From the NCBI RefSeq assembly GCF_039912695.1, contig NZ_JBDSPJ010000010.1, positions 1-64,000 on the forward strand: a stretch of 64,000 nt of DNA, in the 5' to 3' direction. The notes beneath the pieces were generated by a model. That model was not told the DNA's origin. It made no database searches and saw only the letters and a list, made by a program, of their open reading frames with translations. The stretch comes from Pseudolysinimonas_A sp039912695. GTDB lineage: Bacteria; Actinomycetota; Actinomycetes; Actinomycetales; Microbacteriaceae. Shown piece by piece: positions 1 through 7,449 of the stretch. The position numbers were made by a program, and so were the translations under genes. The first letter of the stretch is position 1. Each line of letters begins with the position of its first letter.

Positions 1-771
1 TCGGGTGGACCGATTGCGACGCGCGAACCTCAGGAAGGCCCCGACCCCGCGACCGGCGCCGCACCCGAGCACCCGTCAACACCTGAGAGCCGCGAGGTAC
101 TCAAGGGCGTCACCTTCGAGGTGCAACGCGGGTCACGGGTCGCGCTGGTCGGACCGTCGGGCGCCGGCAAGAGCACGGTGTTCGCGCTCATCGAGCGGTT
201 CTACGATCCCGACTCCGGTGTCGTGCGACTCGGCGGGATCGACATCCGGGGGCTGGCACGGGATGACCTCCGCGCACAGATCGGGTATGTCGAACAGGAT
301 GCCCCGGTGCTCGCCGGCACGCTGCGCGACAACCTGAAACTCGGATCCCCCGAGGCGACCGATGAAGCGTGCATCCGGGTGCTGCGTGACGTGAACCTCG
401 GCGAGGTGCTCGACCGCGATCCGGCCGGGCTCGACGCGCCGGTCGGCGAGGACGGCATCATGCTCTCCGGCGGCGAGCGCCAACGTCTCGCGATCGCGCG
501 GGCGCTGCTGGCGGCTCCGCCCATCCTGTTGCTCGACGAATCGACCTCGAGCCTCGACGGACTCAACGAGCAGTTGCTGCGCGAAGCGATCGACGCGGTC
601 GCCGAACACCGCACGCTTCTGGTCATCGCCCACCGACTGTCGACCGTCGTTGACTCCGACCAGATCGTCGTACTTGAGCACGGCGAGGTGATCGGCATCG
701 GCACCCACTCTGAGTTGGTGAAGAGTACCCCGCTCTACCGCGACCTCGCCAAACACCAGTTGCTGGTCTGA
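1..771 (+). CDS. ABC exporter, C-terminal ATP-binding part (5' truncated by window edge)
   Basis: The frame is open from the first base, so this is the 3' end of a longer gene. The visible part is a full nucleotide-binding domain: Walker A GPSGAGKST, signature LSGGERQRLAIARALL, Walker B ILLLDESTSSLD and switch histidine in AHRLSTV. The wording of these motifs (GVTFEV, DLRAQIGYVEQDAPVLAGTLRDN) is that of type I exporters with fused membrane and ATPase domains, such as multidrug or lipid exporters, so the missing N-terminus should hold six membrane helices. The A-loop position, usually an aromatic in a YP motif, reads EHPSTPE here. The substrate cannot be inferred. Confidence 0.9.
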   Translation, partial: SGGPIATREPQEGPDPATGAAPEHPSTPESREVLKGVTFEVQRGSRVALVGPSGAGKSTVFALIERFYDPDSGVVRLGGIDIRGLARDDLRAQIGYVEQDAPVLAGTLRDNLKLGSPEATDEACIRVLRDVNLGEVLDRDPAGLDAPVGEDGIMLSGGERQRLAIARALLAAPPILLLDESTSSLDGLNEQLLREAIDAVAEHRTLLVIAHRLSTVVDSDQIVVLEHGEVIGIGTHSELVKSTPLYRDLAKHQLLV

Positions 772-788
772 TCTCTAGACTCGCGCGT

Positions 789-1232
789 ATGAGCGACGCC
801 GTGAAGTTGCCCGACCTCGCCACGCTTCGAATGCGGTGGCGCACCCTCGCCGGGGCGTTCCACAGCCGCGGGATCGACCACATCTGGATGTCGGGCGACA
901 CCGCAGACTCGTACGTCGACCCCGCGGGCAGCCGCATGGATCTCGTGCAGTTCAACCCGTCGTGGGCGGTGTTGACGGCGTTCGATCGTGAGCTGACCGA
1001 TCCGGCACCACGACATCCATTCGACTTCTTCGCCGACGCGCCGCCCTGGGTGCCGCGCACGCCGATCGTGCCCAGTTGGCCGCTCGGCGATCTCGTCTGG
1101 TTCGAGGACGGTCGATGGCAGCGTTCGACGGCGGTGCGCGACGTTCCGCGAGCTGTCGAGGTTCTCGCGACTCCGCTTCTCGACGATGAGTCGCTCGCCG
1201 ACGAGCTGCGCAGAATCCCGCCGCCTACCTGA
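789..1232 (+). CDS. hypothetical protein (147 aa)
   Basis: I do not recognise this protein. It is soluble-looking, rich in Trp and Pro, with no signal peptide or membrane segment and no motif I can name. No convincing ribosome-binding site precedes the ATG, which lies 17 bp after the ABC exporter. Its TGA shares one base with the ATG of the following IclR regulator, so the two are probably co-transcribed and translationally coupled. The reading frame has the strong third-position GC of its neighbours, which supports real coding. Confidence 0.65.
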   Translation: MSDAVKLPDLATLRMRWRTLAGAFHSRGIDHIWMSGDTADSYVDPAGSRMDLVQFNPSWAVLTAFDRELTDPAPRHPFDFFADAPPWVPRTPIVPSWPLGDLVWFEDGRWQRSTAVRDVPRAVEVLATPLLDDESLADELRRIPPPT

Positions 1233-1996
1233 TGGCCGGTCGGTCGTCAGAACCCGGGGTGTCGCTGCTCGAACGAGCGGGCCGGATGCTGCGCGCACTC
1301 CCCGCGGACGGCGAACCGATCACGGTCGCCGACCTCGCCCGCGCGGCCGACCTGCCCCTCTCGACAACCCATCGCTTGGCCGCTGAGTTGACCAGACTCG
1401 GCGCGGTTGAACGCACCGCCGACGGCGCGGTCGTGATGGGCCTCGGCCTCTGGGAACTCGGCGAACGCTCCGCGGTGCTGCGGAGGTTGCGCGAGGCGGC
1501 GCTTCCCGAACTCATCGAGCTGTACGACCGCACGGGCGAGAACGTGCATCTCGGCGTGCTGACCGGGCGCGAGGTGTTGTACATCGCGAAGGCGAGCGGC
1601 AAGCGCGCCATCCCGACGCTGAGCCAGGTCGGCGAGCGGCATCCGCTGCATCCGACCGGGGTCGGCCGCGCGCTCCTCTCAACCCGACCGGCCGAGTGGC
1701 TCGACGACTACCTGTCGCACCCGTTGGAACGCGAAACGCATCACACGATCACCGACCCGACACGGCTGCGCGAGGTGATCGCGACCGAGGCCGCCCGCGG
1801 GTGGGCACTCACGCATCAAGAGATGACCCTCGGCAACGTCTCGATCGCGATCTGCCTGCGCGAGCGGCCCGGCATCCCGCCCGCCGCGATCGGCATCGTC
1901 TGCCATACCGCGAGTTACGACGAGACGAGGATGCTGCCGCTGTTGCGCCGAGCCGCCGCAGCGATCGAGTCGACCCTCGACGATCTCGGCGGCTAG
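1232..1996 (+). CDS. IclR-family transcriptional regulator
   Basis: This 254-residue protein has the two-domain IclR layout. An N-terminal winged helix-turn-helix (about residues 5-65, with DLARAADLPLSTTHRLAAEL as the recognition region) is followed by an effector-binding domain (about 75-250) with the family hallmarks GENVHLGVLTGREVLYIAKASG and HPTGVGRALLS. It sits directly upstream of pcaHGBDC in the same direction, and a perfect inverted repeat follows its stop codon before pcaH. Control of the protocatechuate operon is therefore likely. A second, more PcaR-like IclR protein lies at 13.06 kb, so which one senses which effector is open. Confidence 0.88.
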   Translation: MAGRSSEPGVSLLERAGRMLRALPADGEPITVADLARAADLPLSTTHRLAAELTRLGAVERTADGAVVMGLGLWELGERSAVLRRLREAALPELIELYDRTGENVHLGVLTGREVLYIAKASGKRAIPTLSQVGERHPLHPTGVGRALLSTRPAEWLDDYLSHPLERETHHTITDPTRLREVIATEAARGWALTHQEMTLGNVSIAICLRERPGIPPAAIGIVCHTASYDETRMLPLLRRAAAAIESTLDDLGG

Positions 1997-2000
1997 TGCG

Positions 2001-2015
2001 TCCCACTGAGTGGGA
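2001..2015. promoter_or_regulatory. candidate IclR operator upstream of pcaH
   Basis: A perfect inverted repeat, TCCCACT-G-AGTGGGA, lies 5 bp after the IclR stop codon and about 94 bp before pcaH. Its size and position fit an operator for the adjacent regulator; binding is inferred. Confidence 0.45.
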
Positions 2016-2041
2016 TGCGATGATGGCGTCGAGCCGGAAGC

Positions 2042-2100
2042 GGTGACACCGTGACACCGACACCGACCTGACTCGACACAGACCTGACACCGACACAGAG
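2042..2100 (+). repeat. GACACC-rich short direct repeats in the pcaH leader
   Basis: The leader immediately before the pcaH Shine-Dalgarno sequence is built of repeated words: GTGACACC twice in tandem, then GACACC, GACCTGACTCGACACA and GACCTGACACCGACACA. The repetition is visible directly; no function is known. It may be slippage-prone spacer or part of a regulatory leader. Confidence 0.5.
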
Positions 2101-2108
2101 GAGTGACG

Positions 2109-2927
2109 ATGCAGCAGACCGACATCCCGAAGGGCGCGAGTTATCCGCCCGGCCATCCCACGCAGGATGACATCAGCGCCGAGATCGCCGACATCGCGAA
2201 GAACCGGCCGACCAGCAGCGACCCGAACTGGGGGGCGCACCGCACCCTCGTCGACTACCCGCCGTACCGCTCGAGCATCCTGCGGCATCCCAGCGCGAAC
2301 CTCGAACTGGTCGACCCCGAGACGATCGAGTTGGCCAGCCCCGCGTTCGGCAACCGCGACGTGCACTGGACCGAGTACGACCTCACGAGTCAGGTGAACG
2401 GCGAACCGCAGGGCGAACGCATCATCGTGACCGGCAAAGTGACGGATACCGAGGGGCGCCCAGCGAAGCGCCAGCTGGTCGAGATCTGGCAGGCGAACGC
2501 GGGGGGCCGCTACCGGCAGAAGAAGGAACGGCATCCTGCGCCGCTCGACCCGAACTTCAACGGCGTCGGCCGCGTGCTCACCGATGACGACGGCAGCTAC
2601 ACGTTCGTCACGATCAAGCCCGGCGCCTACCCGTGGCCCAACCATCAGAACGCGTGGCGGCCCGCGCACATCCACTTCTCGGTCTTCGGCAGCGAGTTCA
2701 CGCAACGCGTGGTGACGCAGATGTACTTTCCCGGGGACCAGTTGATGCCGCTCGACCCGATCTTTCAGTCCATCACCTCGAAGCGCGGGCAGAAGTCGCT
2801 GATCGCCGATTACGCGCACGATGTCAGCGTGCCGGACTGGGCTCTCGGATACCGTTGGGACATCGTGCTGAGCGGCACCAACCGCACCTGGTTCGAAAGC
2901 GAAGACGGCCCGGAGGAGGAGAGTTGA
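2109..2927 (+). CDS. pcaH: protocatechuate 3,4-dioxygenase, beta subunit
   Basis: This is the catalytic subunit of the non-haem iron enzyme that cleaves protocatechuate between the hydroxyls to 3-carboxy-cis,cis-muconate. From the ATG at 2109 it is 272 residues. The Fe(III) ligands fall at the family spacing: Tyr135, Tyr174, His187 and His189 (motifs GGRYRQK, GAYPW and RPAHIHF). An N-terminal dioxygenase extension and the intradiol barrel are both complete. I chose ATG 2109 over GTG 2103 because AGAGGAG ends 5 bases before it. Its stop overlaps the pcaG start by 4 bp, as expected for subunits of one complex. Confidence 0.95.
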   Translation: MQQTDIPKGASYPPGHPTQDDISAEIADIAKNRPTSSDPNWGAHRTLVDYPPYRSSILRHPSANLELVDPETIELASPAFGNRDVHWTEYDLTSQVNGEPQGERIIVTGKVTDTEGRPAKRQLVEIWQANAGGRYRQKKERHPAPLDPNFNGVGRVLTDDDGSYTFVTIKPGAYPWPNHQNAWRPAHIHFSVFGSEFTQRVVTQMYFPGDQLMPLDPIFQSITSKRGQKSLIADYAHDVSVPDWALGYRWDIVLSGTNRTWFESEDGPEEES

Positions 2928-3478
2928 GCGTCACCGAGAAGCTCTATCCCACCGCCGACCAGACCGTCGGACCGTATTACGCGATCGGAATGCAGTACGC
3001 CGCCGGCGAAGAACTCGTGCCGGCCGGAAGCGTGGGCTCGATCGTGCTCAGCGGTCATGTGTTCGACGCGAAGGGCAACCCGGTTCCGGATGCTGTGATC
3101 GAGATCTGGCAGGCGGATGCCGCGGGCAACATCCCGACGGACTCCGGCAACCTGGTGCGCAAATCCGGCTCGTTCGGCGGGTTTGGGCGCTCGGGTTCGG
3201 ACGATGACGGCTACTTCCAGTTCACGACGGTGCTGCCCGCTCCGACTGCCGAGGGCAAGGCTGCGTTCTTCGCGACCGTGGTGTTCGCGCGTGGTCTGCT
3301 CGCGCGGCTGCACACCCGCATCTACGTGCCCTCGCCCGCTTCCGACAGCGACCCGTTCCTCGCGTCGCTCACCCCGGAGAGGCGCGCGACCCTGATCGCG
3401 ACGCCGGTCGACGGCGGACTCCGCCACGACATCCACCTTCAGGGCGAGAAGGAGACCGTCTTTCTTGCCTTCAACTGA
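2924..3478 (+). CDS. pcaG: protocatechuate 3,4-dioxygenase, alpha subunit
   Basis: This 184-residue partner of PcaH has the same intradiol fold (SGHVFDAKGNPVPDAVIEIWQADAAG without splitting the motif core, then GYFQFTTV) but lacks the iron ligands, as usual for alpha subunits; it shapes the active site. The best start is TTG at 2924, which overlaps the pcaH stop (TTGA) and follows GGAGGAG at a good distance. No ATG or GTG is available nearby. The protein is full length for the family and is followed by pcaB with a 14-bp overlap. Confidence 0.92.
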   Translation: MSVTEKLYPTADQTVGPYYAIGMQYAAGEELVPAGSVGSIVLSGHVFDAKGNPVPDAVIEIWQADAAGNIPTDSGNLVRKSGSFGGFGRSGSDDDGYFQFTTVLPAPTAEGKAAFFATVVFARGLLARLHTRIYVPSPASDSDPFLASLTPERRATLIATPVDGGLRHDIHLQGEKETVFLAFN

Positions 3479-4673
3479 GCGCGACGACGCCGGTGACTTC
3501 GGCCTGCTCGACCCCCTCTGGGCGGGCCGGTCGATTGCGTCGATGACCTCGGATGCTGCCGTGCTCGCCGCCCTGCTGCGTTTCGAGGTAGCGCTGGCCA
3601 CCGTCACGGCTCCGGATGGCGTGGCCACCTCGATCGCACAAGTGGGCGCCCAGCTCGACGGCGACCTCGACCCGGCGGCGATCGCGGCCGAGGCTCGCGC
3701 GGGGGGCAACCCCGTCATCCCGTTCCTGGCCGCCCTGCGATCGCGCCTCGACCCCGACGCCGCTCACTGGCTGCACCGGGGGGCGACCTCGCAAGACGCA
3801 CTCGACACCGCGCTCGTGATGATCGCTCGGGATGCCGTCGCCGTGCTGCTCATCGACGCCACCGTCGCCGCGCGCAAACTGGCCGCGCAGGCCGAGACGC
3901 ACCGCGCCACGGTGATCACGGGTCGCACCCTCACGCAGACCGCGACCCCGACGACCCTCGGACTGAAGCTCGCGGGCTGGGCGTGGTCGCTCGCTCGATC
4001 GATCGCCGCACTCCGCGCCGCCGCGGCCGCGTTGCCCGTGCAACTCGGCGGCGCCTCGGGAACCCTCGCTGCCTTCACCGCCTCCGGCGTCGATGGGGTC
4101 TCGGTCGCGACTCGTCTCGCGAGCACGCTGCGCCTCGCCGAGCCGGTCGCGCCCTGGCACGTGCTGCGCTCCCCGATCACCCGCCTGGCCGACGCGCTGG
4201 TGGAACTCGTCGACAGTCTCGGCACGATCGGCCGCAACGTCGCCGCCCTCGCCCGGGTCGGCGAACTCGACGACGGAGCCGACGGCGGTTCATCGACGAT
4301 GCCGCACAAGTCGAACCCCGTCCGCGCCGTGCTGCTCGTCTCGGCCGCGACGCGTGCCCCGTTCCTCGGGGCCGCGCTGCACGCGGCGGCCGTCACAGTC
4401 GATGAGCGTCCGGATGGGGCCTGGCACTCCGAGTGGTCGACCCTGCGCGATCTGCTGCGTCTCGCGGGTGGGGCCGCGGCGACCGGACTCGAGTTGGCCG
4501 ACGGACTGCGGGTGCACACCTCGGTGATCGCGGCGAATGTCGCTGCCGCCGCCGACGATCTTCTGGCCGAGAGCGCGAAGTTTGGCGGCGCAGCGACTCC
4601 TGCCGACTACCTCGGCTCGGCCGACGAGCTGACGACCCGGATGCTGGCGGCCGTCGAAGAGGAGCTGTCATGA
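3465..4673 (+). CDS. pcaB: 3-carboxy-cis,cis-muconate cycloisomerase
   Basis: This enzyme lactonises 3-carboxy-cis,cis-muconate to gamma-carboxymuconolactone, the second step of the protocatechuate branch. The 402-residue protein belongs to the fumarase/aspartase superfamily and carries its signature GSSTMPHKSNP at residues 275-285, with the upstream motif GATSQDALDT at about 106. The start is a TTG at 3465 inside the end of pcaG, preceded by AAGGAG. It ends in a 4-bp ATGA overlap with pcaD. It is somewhat shorter than proteobacterial PcaB, mainly at the C-terminus, as is common in actinobacteria. Confidence 0.93.
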   Translation: MPSTERDDAGDFGLLDPLWAGRSIASMTSDAAVLAALLRFEVALATVTAPDGVATSIAQVGAQLDGDLDPAAIAAEARAGGNPVIPFLAALRSRLDPDAAHWLHRGATSQDALDTALVMIARDAVAVLLIDATVAARKLAAQAETHRATVITGRTLTQTATPTTLGLKLAGWAWSLARSIAALRAAAAALPVQLGGASGTLAAFTASGVDGVSVATRLASTLRLAEPVAPWHVLRSPITRLADALVELVDSLGTIGRNVAALARVGELDDGADGGSSTMPHKSNPVRAVLLVSAATRAPFLGAALHAAAVTVDERPDGAWHSEWSTLRDLLRLAGGAAATGLELADGLRVHTSVIAANVAAAADDLLAESAKFGGAATPADYLGSADELTTRMLAAVEEELS

Positions 4674-5440
4674 GCGTCCCCGACATCCGACTGGTCCCCC
4701 TCGCATCGGGCGGGAGCGGCATTCCGCTGCTGCTCGGACCATCGCTGGGCACTCGCGTCGCAGCTGTCTGGGATCGTGCGCGTCCGTTGTTGGCGGAACG
4801 GCATCCACTCTTCGGGTGGGACCTGCCCGGCCACGGCGTTTCGCCCGCGACGACGACACCGTTCTCGGTGGATGAGGTCGCCGAAGGACTGCTGCGGGCG
4901 GTGGATGCCGCCGGGCTGAGCCGCGTCGCCTACGCCGGCATCTCACTCGGCGGCATCGTCGGGCTGGCGTTCGCGTTGCTCGCTCCCGAACGCGTGACCG
5001 CGCTCACCCTGGTCTGCTCGCTACCGAAAATCGCGACGCCGGAAACCTGGATCGAACGCGCCGCCCAGGTTCGTGCCTCGGGCACCCCGTCGCTGGTCGA
5101 CGCGACGTCAAAGCGCTGGTTCGTCCCCGGTTTCTCGGCCGAGGAGCCGTCCGTGGTCGGCGGTCTGCTGAAAGACCTGATGGATGTCGACGACGAAAGT
5201 TACGCGCTGTGCGTCGAGGCGCTCGGCGCAACTGACCTGCGGAGCTCCGTGCGCGACCTCCCGATGCCGTACTCGATCATCGCCGGGGCGGAGGATCCGA
5301 TCATCCCGATCGTCGATGCCGAAGCCTCCGTCGCCTCAGCCCGCCACGGCTCGCTGCACGTGATCGGCCGGGCGTCGCACCTCGCGGCGGTCGAGAAGCC
5401 TGACGAGGTTGCGTCGATACTGCTGTCGGAGGTGGACTGA
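4670..5440 (+). CDS. pcaD: 3-oxoadipate enol-lactonase
   Basis: This 256-residue alpha/beta hydrolase opens 3-oxoadipate enol-lactone to 3-oxoadipate. The nucleophile elbow is GISLGG with Ser92; the acid is probably Asp in GAEDPIIP and the histidine lies in GRASHLAAVEKP. It is a stand-alone PcaD; many actinobacteria instead have a fused pcaL (PcaD-PcaC), whereas here pcaC is a separate gene whose ATG shares one base with the pcaD stop. Confidence 0.93.
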   Translation: MSVPDIRLVPLASGGSGIPLLLGPSLGTRVAAVWDRARPLLAERHPLFGWDLPGHGVSPATTTPFSVDEVAEGLLRAVDAAGLSRVAYAGISLGGIVGLAFALLAPERVTALTLVCSLPKIATPETWIERAAQVRASGTPSLVDATSKRWFVPGFSAEEPSVVGGLLKDLMDVDDESYALCVEALGATDLRSSVRDLPMPYSIIAGAEDPIIPIVDAEASVASARHGSLHVIGRASHLAAVEKPDEVASILLSEVD

Positions 5441-5823
5441 TGACTCATTCGGATGATGCGCGGCATTCGGCCGGGATGAAAGTGCGGCGTGAGGTGCTGG
5501 GCGACGAGCACGTCGACCGTGCTGTGGCGGGAACGCATCCCGACAATGCTGACTTTCAGGACTACATCACGCGCGTCGCGTGGGGCGACATTTGGTCGCG
5601 GCCCGGGTTGGATCGCCGAGCGCGGTCGATCGTCGTGCTCTCGGTGCTGATGACCGCGGGCTACTGGGAGGAAGTGCCGATGCACTTTCGTGCCGCGATC
5701 ACGAACGGGCTGACGCGGGAAGAGATCCGTGAGGTGATCCTGCAGGTCGGTCTGTACCGCGGAGTGCCTGTTGCAAATCACGGGACGGCCCTGCTCAGGG
5801 AAACGCTGGGCGAGGCCGACTAG
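5440..5823 (+). CDS. pcaC: 4-carboxymuconolactone decarboxylase
   Basis: This 127-residue protein of the carboxymuconolactone decarboxylase (AhpD-like) family converts gamma-carboxymuconolactone to the enol-lactone used by PcaD. The family core RRARSIVVLSVLMTAGYWEE and EIREVILQVGLYRGVP is present, without the CxxC of AhpD peroxidases, which supports decarboxylase function. It is the last gene of pcaHGBDC. Its TAG overlaps the stop codon of the convergent NYN pseudogene, so the operon ends exactly where the accessory block begins. Confidence 0.93.
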   Translation: MTHSDDARHSAGMKVRREVLGDEHVDRAVAGTHPDNADFQDYITRVAWGDIWSRPGLDRRARSIVVLSVLMTAGYWEEVPMHFRAAITNGLTREEIREVILQVGLYRGVPVANHGTALLRETLGEAD

Positions 5824-6522
5824 CGGTAGTCGGTGCGATCGATCGATGCCTCGAAACACGACCGATCAAGGTTGGTGTTCCAGATGCGTCGCGGTGCGGT
5901 GGGCACCAGCGATCCGTAGCTCCGAGTTCCCTCTTCCCGCCACCTCGGGTTGAACCAGGACACTGTCTCAATTCGCGCGTAGCGCGCCGGGTCGGCACCG
6001 TGGAAATCAAATGATTCGTCAAGCACCGGGACGAGGTCGGTGTCACGCGATGCCAGGATCACAACGTCGATGTCAGGCCGAGAGGCTTCGCGCATGCAGG
6101 CGAGCGCGCAGAGAACGTCGATGCCCTTTTCTTCAGGTCGACCAACCGGGACCTTCTTACCGTTGACGTCGCTGAGGGGTAGTCCGTTTGCGCCGTATTG
6201 GTACCGATACTTGAGATCTCTCAGATCCACATCGGCGCCGTCTCTGCGCCACTGGGCTGCCTGGTCAAGACAGCGACGGTTTTGCTCCCAGTCATGCCCA
6301 GTCATGGTCGACGTGAGGAAGTCCTCGATAGACCGTCACTGTCGCTAGTTCTGCGACGGGATGGCCCTCTCGCTGCCCTGAGTTGCGCTGCAAGATCGCG
6401 CGACGCGCGAACTGCATGGGGTTGATCAGGCAATCGTGCTTTTCCGCAGTCGGCTCGAAAACCTGGCGGGCAGTGAGGTGCACATTCTGGTAGTCAATGA
6501 CAACCGAAGCTCGAAGAACCAT
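5820..6522 (-). pseudogene. NYN-domain (PIN-like) nuclease gene, frameshifted by a 10-bp tandem duplication
   Basis: The N-terminal half (VVIDYQNVH, TVYRGLP) and the C-terminal half (WEQNRRCLDQ, EEKGIDVLCALACM, ILASRDTDLVPVLDE) of one NYN/LabA-like protein lie in different frames. These motifs carry the acidic residues expected of a metal-dependent RNase. The break falls at a perfect tandem duplication of CCCAGTCATG (plus strand) at 6287-6296 and 6297-6306. Removing one copy rejoins the halves as PHVDHDWEQNRRC with no other change. The gene is therefore a recent pseudogene, a switchable allele, or a sequencing error. A start at 6522 follows AGGGA. Without the duplication it would encode about 230 residues. 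Confidence 0.85.
6287..6306. repeat. 10-bp tandem duplication causing the NYN frameshift
   Basis: Two adjacent identical copies of CCCAGTCATG. As 10 is not a multiple of three, the duplication shifts the minus-strand reading frame and puts a TGA just after the junction. Confidence 0.95.
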
Positions 6523-6540
6523 CTACGTCCCTGCGGGTAG

Positions 6541-6572
6541 AAAAATCCCCGCCAATCCGGAGACGGCGGGGA
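6541..6572 (-). terminator. Rho-independent terminator after higA
   Basis: Read on the minus strand, the arms TCCCCGCC and GGCGGGGA enclose an 11-nt loop and are followed by a run of five T. It lies between the orphan higA and the NYN gene, so the two are probably separate transcripts. Confidence 0.7.
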
Positions 6573-6670
6573 GCAATGAATCGAGTATATGGAGAGCTGA
6601 GGCTGTCGCGTCAACAATCCACAGGTGCGCGGCGTGAGCCAAGAGATCGTCTTGTGGCCCTCAGGAGCTT

Positions 6671-6976
6671 TCAGTCAGCAGTGAAGTCGAGCGACCGCAC
6701 CCGATCAAGGTTGAGGCTCTGGCGCGCGATCCACAAGTCATGGGCATCCTGCATCGCTAGCCAGCTTTCCGCACGTCGCCCCAGCGCCTTGGACAGGCGC
6801 AGCGCCATCTCGGGAGTCACCTTGCTCGCGCCGTTCAGCACTCGGCTGAGAGTCGACGGCGACACGTCGAGCTGTTTGGCGAGGGCGCGACCACTGACGC
6901 CGAAGGGCTCGAGGTAGACCCCAGAGATGAACTCGCCGGGGTGCGGCGGGTTATGCATGGGCTTCAGCTCGTCCAT
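6671..6976 (-). CDS. higA: HigA-family antitoxin (orphan)
   Basis: This 101-residue Xre-type helix-turn-helix protein matches HigA antidotes: PHPGEFISGVYLEPFGVSGRALAKQ, read as adjoining motifs, then VSPSTLSRVLNGASKVTPEMALRLSKALG and the ESWLAMQDAHDLW tail. Translation could also begin at the internal ATG (MHNPPHPGE), the more usual HigA start. HigA normally neutralises the mRNA-cleaving toxin HigB encoded just upstream and represses the pair. Here there is no room for HigB: only its last codons appear to survive at 6976-7002, next to the cupin gene. It may now act as a solo repressor or be a relic. Confidence 0.88.
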   Translation of the reverse strand: MDELKPMHNPPHPGEFISGVYLEPFGVSGRALAKQLDVSPSTLSRVLNGASKVTPEMALRLSKALGRRAESWLAMQDAHDLWIARQSLNLDRVRSLDFTAD

Positions 6977-7002
6977 CAGTGATAGTCCTCAGCTTCTGCT
7001 GC
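6976..7002 (-). pseudogene. 3' remnant of a higB toxin gene
   Basis: The minus strand reads AAEAEDYH-stop, and this stop overlaps the higA ATG (TGATG), the normal higB-higA junction. As I recall it, plasmid Rts1 HigB ends in EDYH and other HigB proteins end in VDYH. The frame is closed immediately upstream by the TAA of the cupin gene, so the rest of the toxin has been deleted. The inference rests on few residues but on exact position and phase. Confidence 0.5.
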
Positions 7003-7353
7003 TTACTTACTGGAAGCTTGCGGGCCGAGCGCTCCGGCGGTGCGCCCGCCGAGCGACCCATCCTTGAGCTCGACGAAAACGACCTCGGTGTTGGTGGTTC
7101 CGATGTTCTCGCCCGAATGCTCCTGCGCGGCAAGCCAGACCGCGACGCCGCCGGGCATGTCGACATCCCGTTGCTGATCGCCGGAGATCAGCCGCCGGCT
7201 GAACGGGCCGAGCGTGTACATCACGCTGTTGGGATGCTCGTGCGGCGTGGTCTTCTCGCCCGGCGCATCTTTGTACGAGAGCACCCGCACGGAATCGTTC
7301 TCGAAGATCACCTTGTAGTGGTCGCCGTTGGTCTCGGCCGGATCCATCGTCAT
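7003..7353 (-). CDS. cupin-domain protein
   Basis: This 116-residue single-domain cupin has the first metal-binding motif in PGEKTTPHEHPNSVMYTLG and the second in AVWLAAQEHSGENIG. It is small and soluble with no signal peptide. Such proteins bind a metal through His/Glu and may be enzymes or ligand sensors; the substrate is not evident. The ATG at 7353 was chosen because the long upstream extension of this frame is antisense to the epimerase gene. Its stop codon touches the higB remnant, marking the deletion edge. Confidence 0.8.
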   Translation of the reverse strand: MTMDPAETNGDHYKVIFENDSVRVLSYKDAPGEKTTPHEHPNSVMYTLGPFSRRLISGDQQRDVDMPGGVAVWLAAQEHSGENIGTTNTEVVFVELKDGSLGGRTAGALGPQASSK

Positions 7354-7449
7354 GTGTCGAAGACTAGGACCCGCGTCAACTCCAGCAAACCCTGAGTCGG
7401 GCGCGGGTAACCTGACCGAGGCAAGTCGCAGGCACACGAGGAGTAACAC

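Noticed and set aside
5820..6522. Programmed frameshift or two separate genes at the NYN locus
   Set aside because: The junction is an exact tandem duplication rather than a slippery site, and removing one copy restores one protein.
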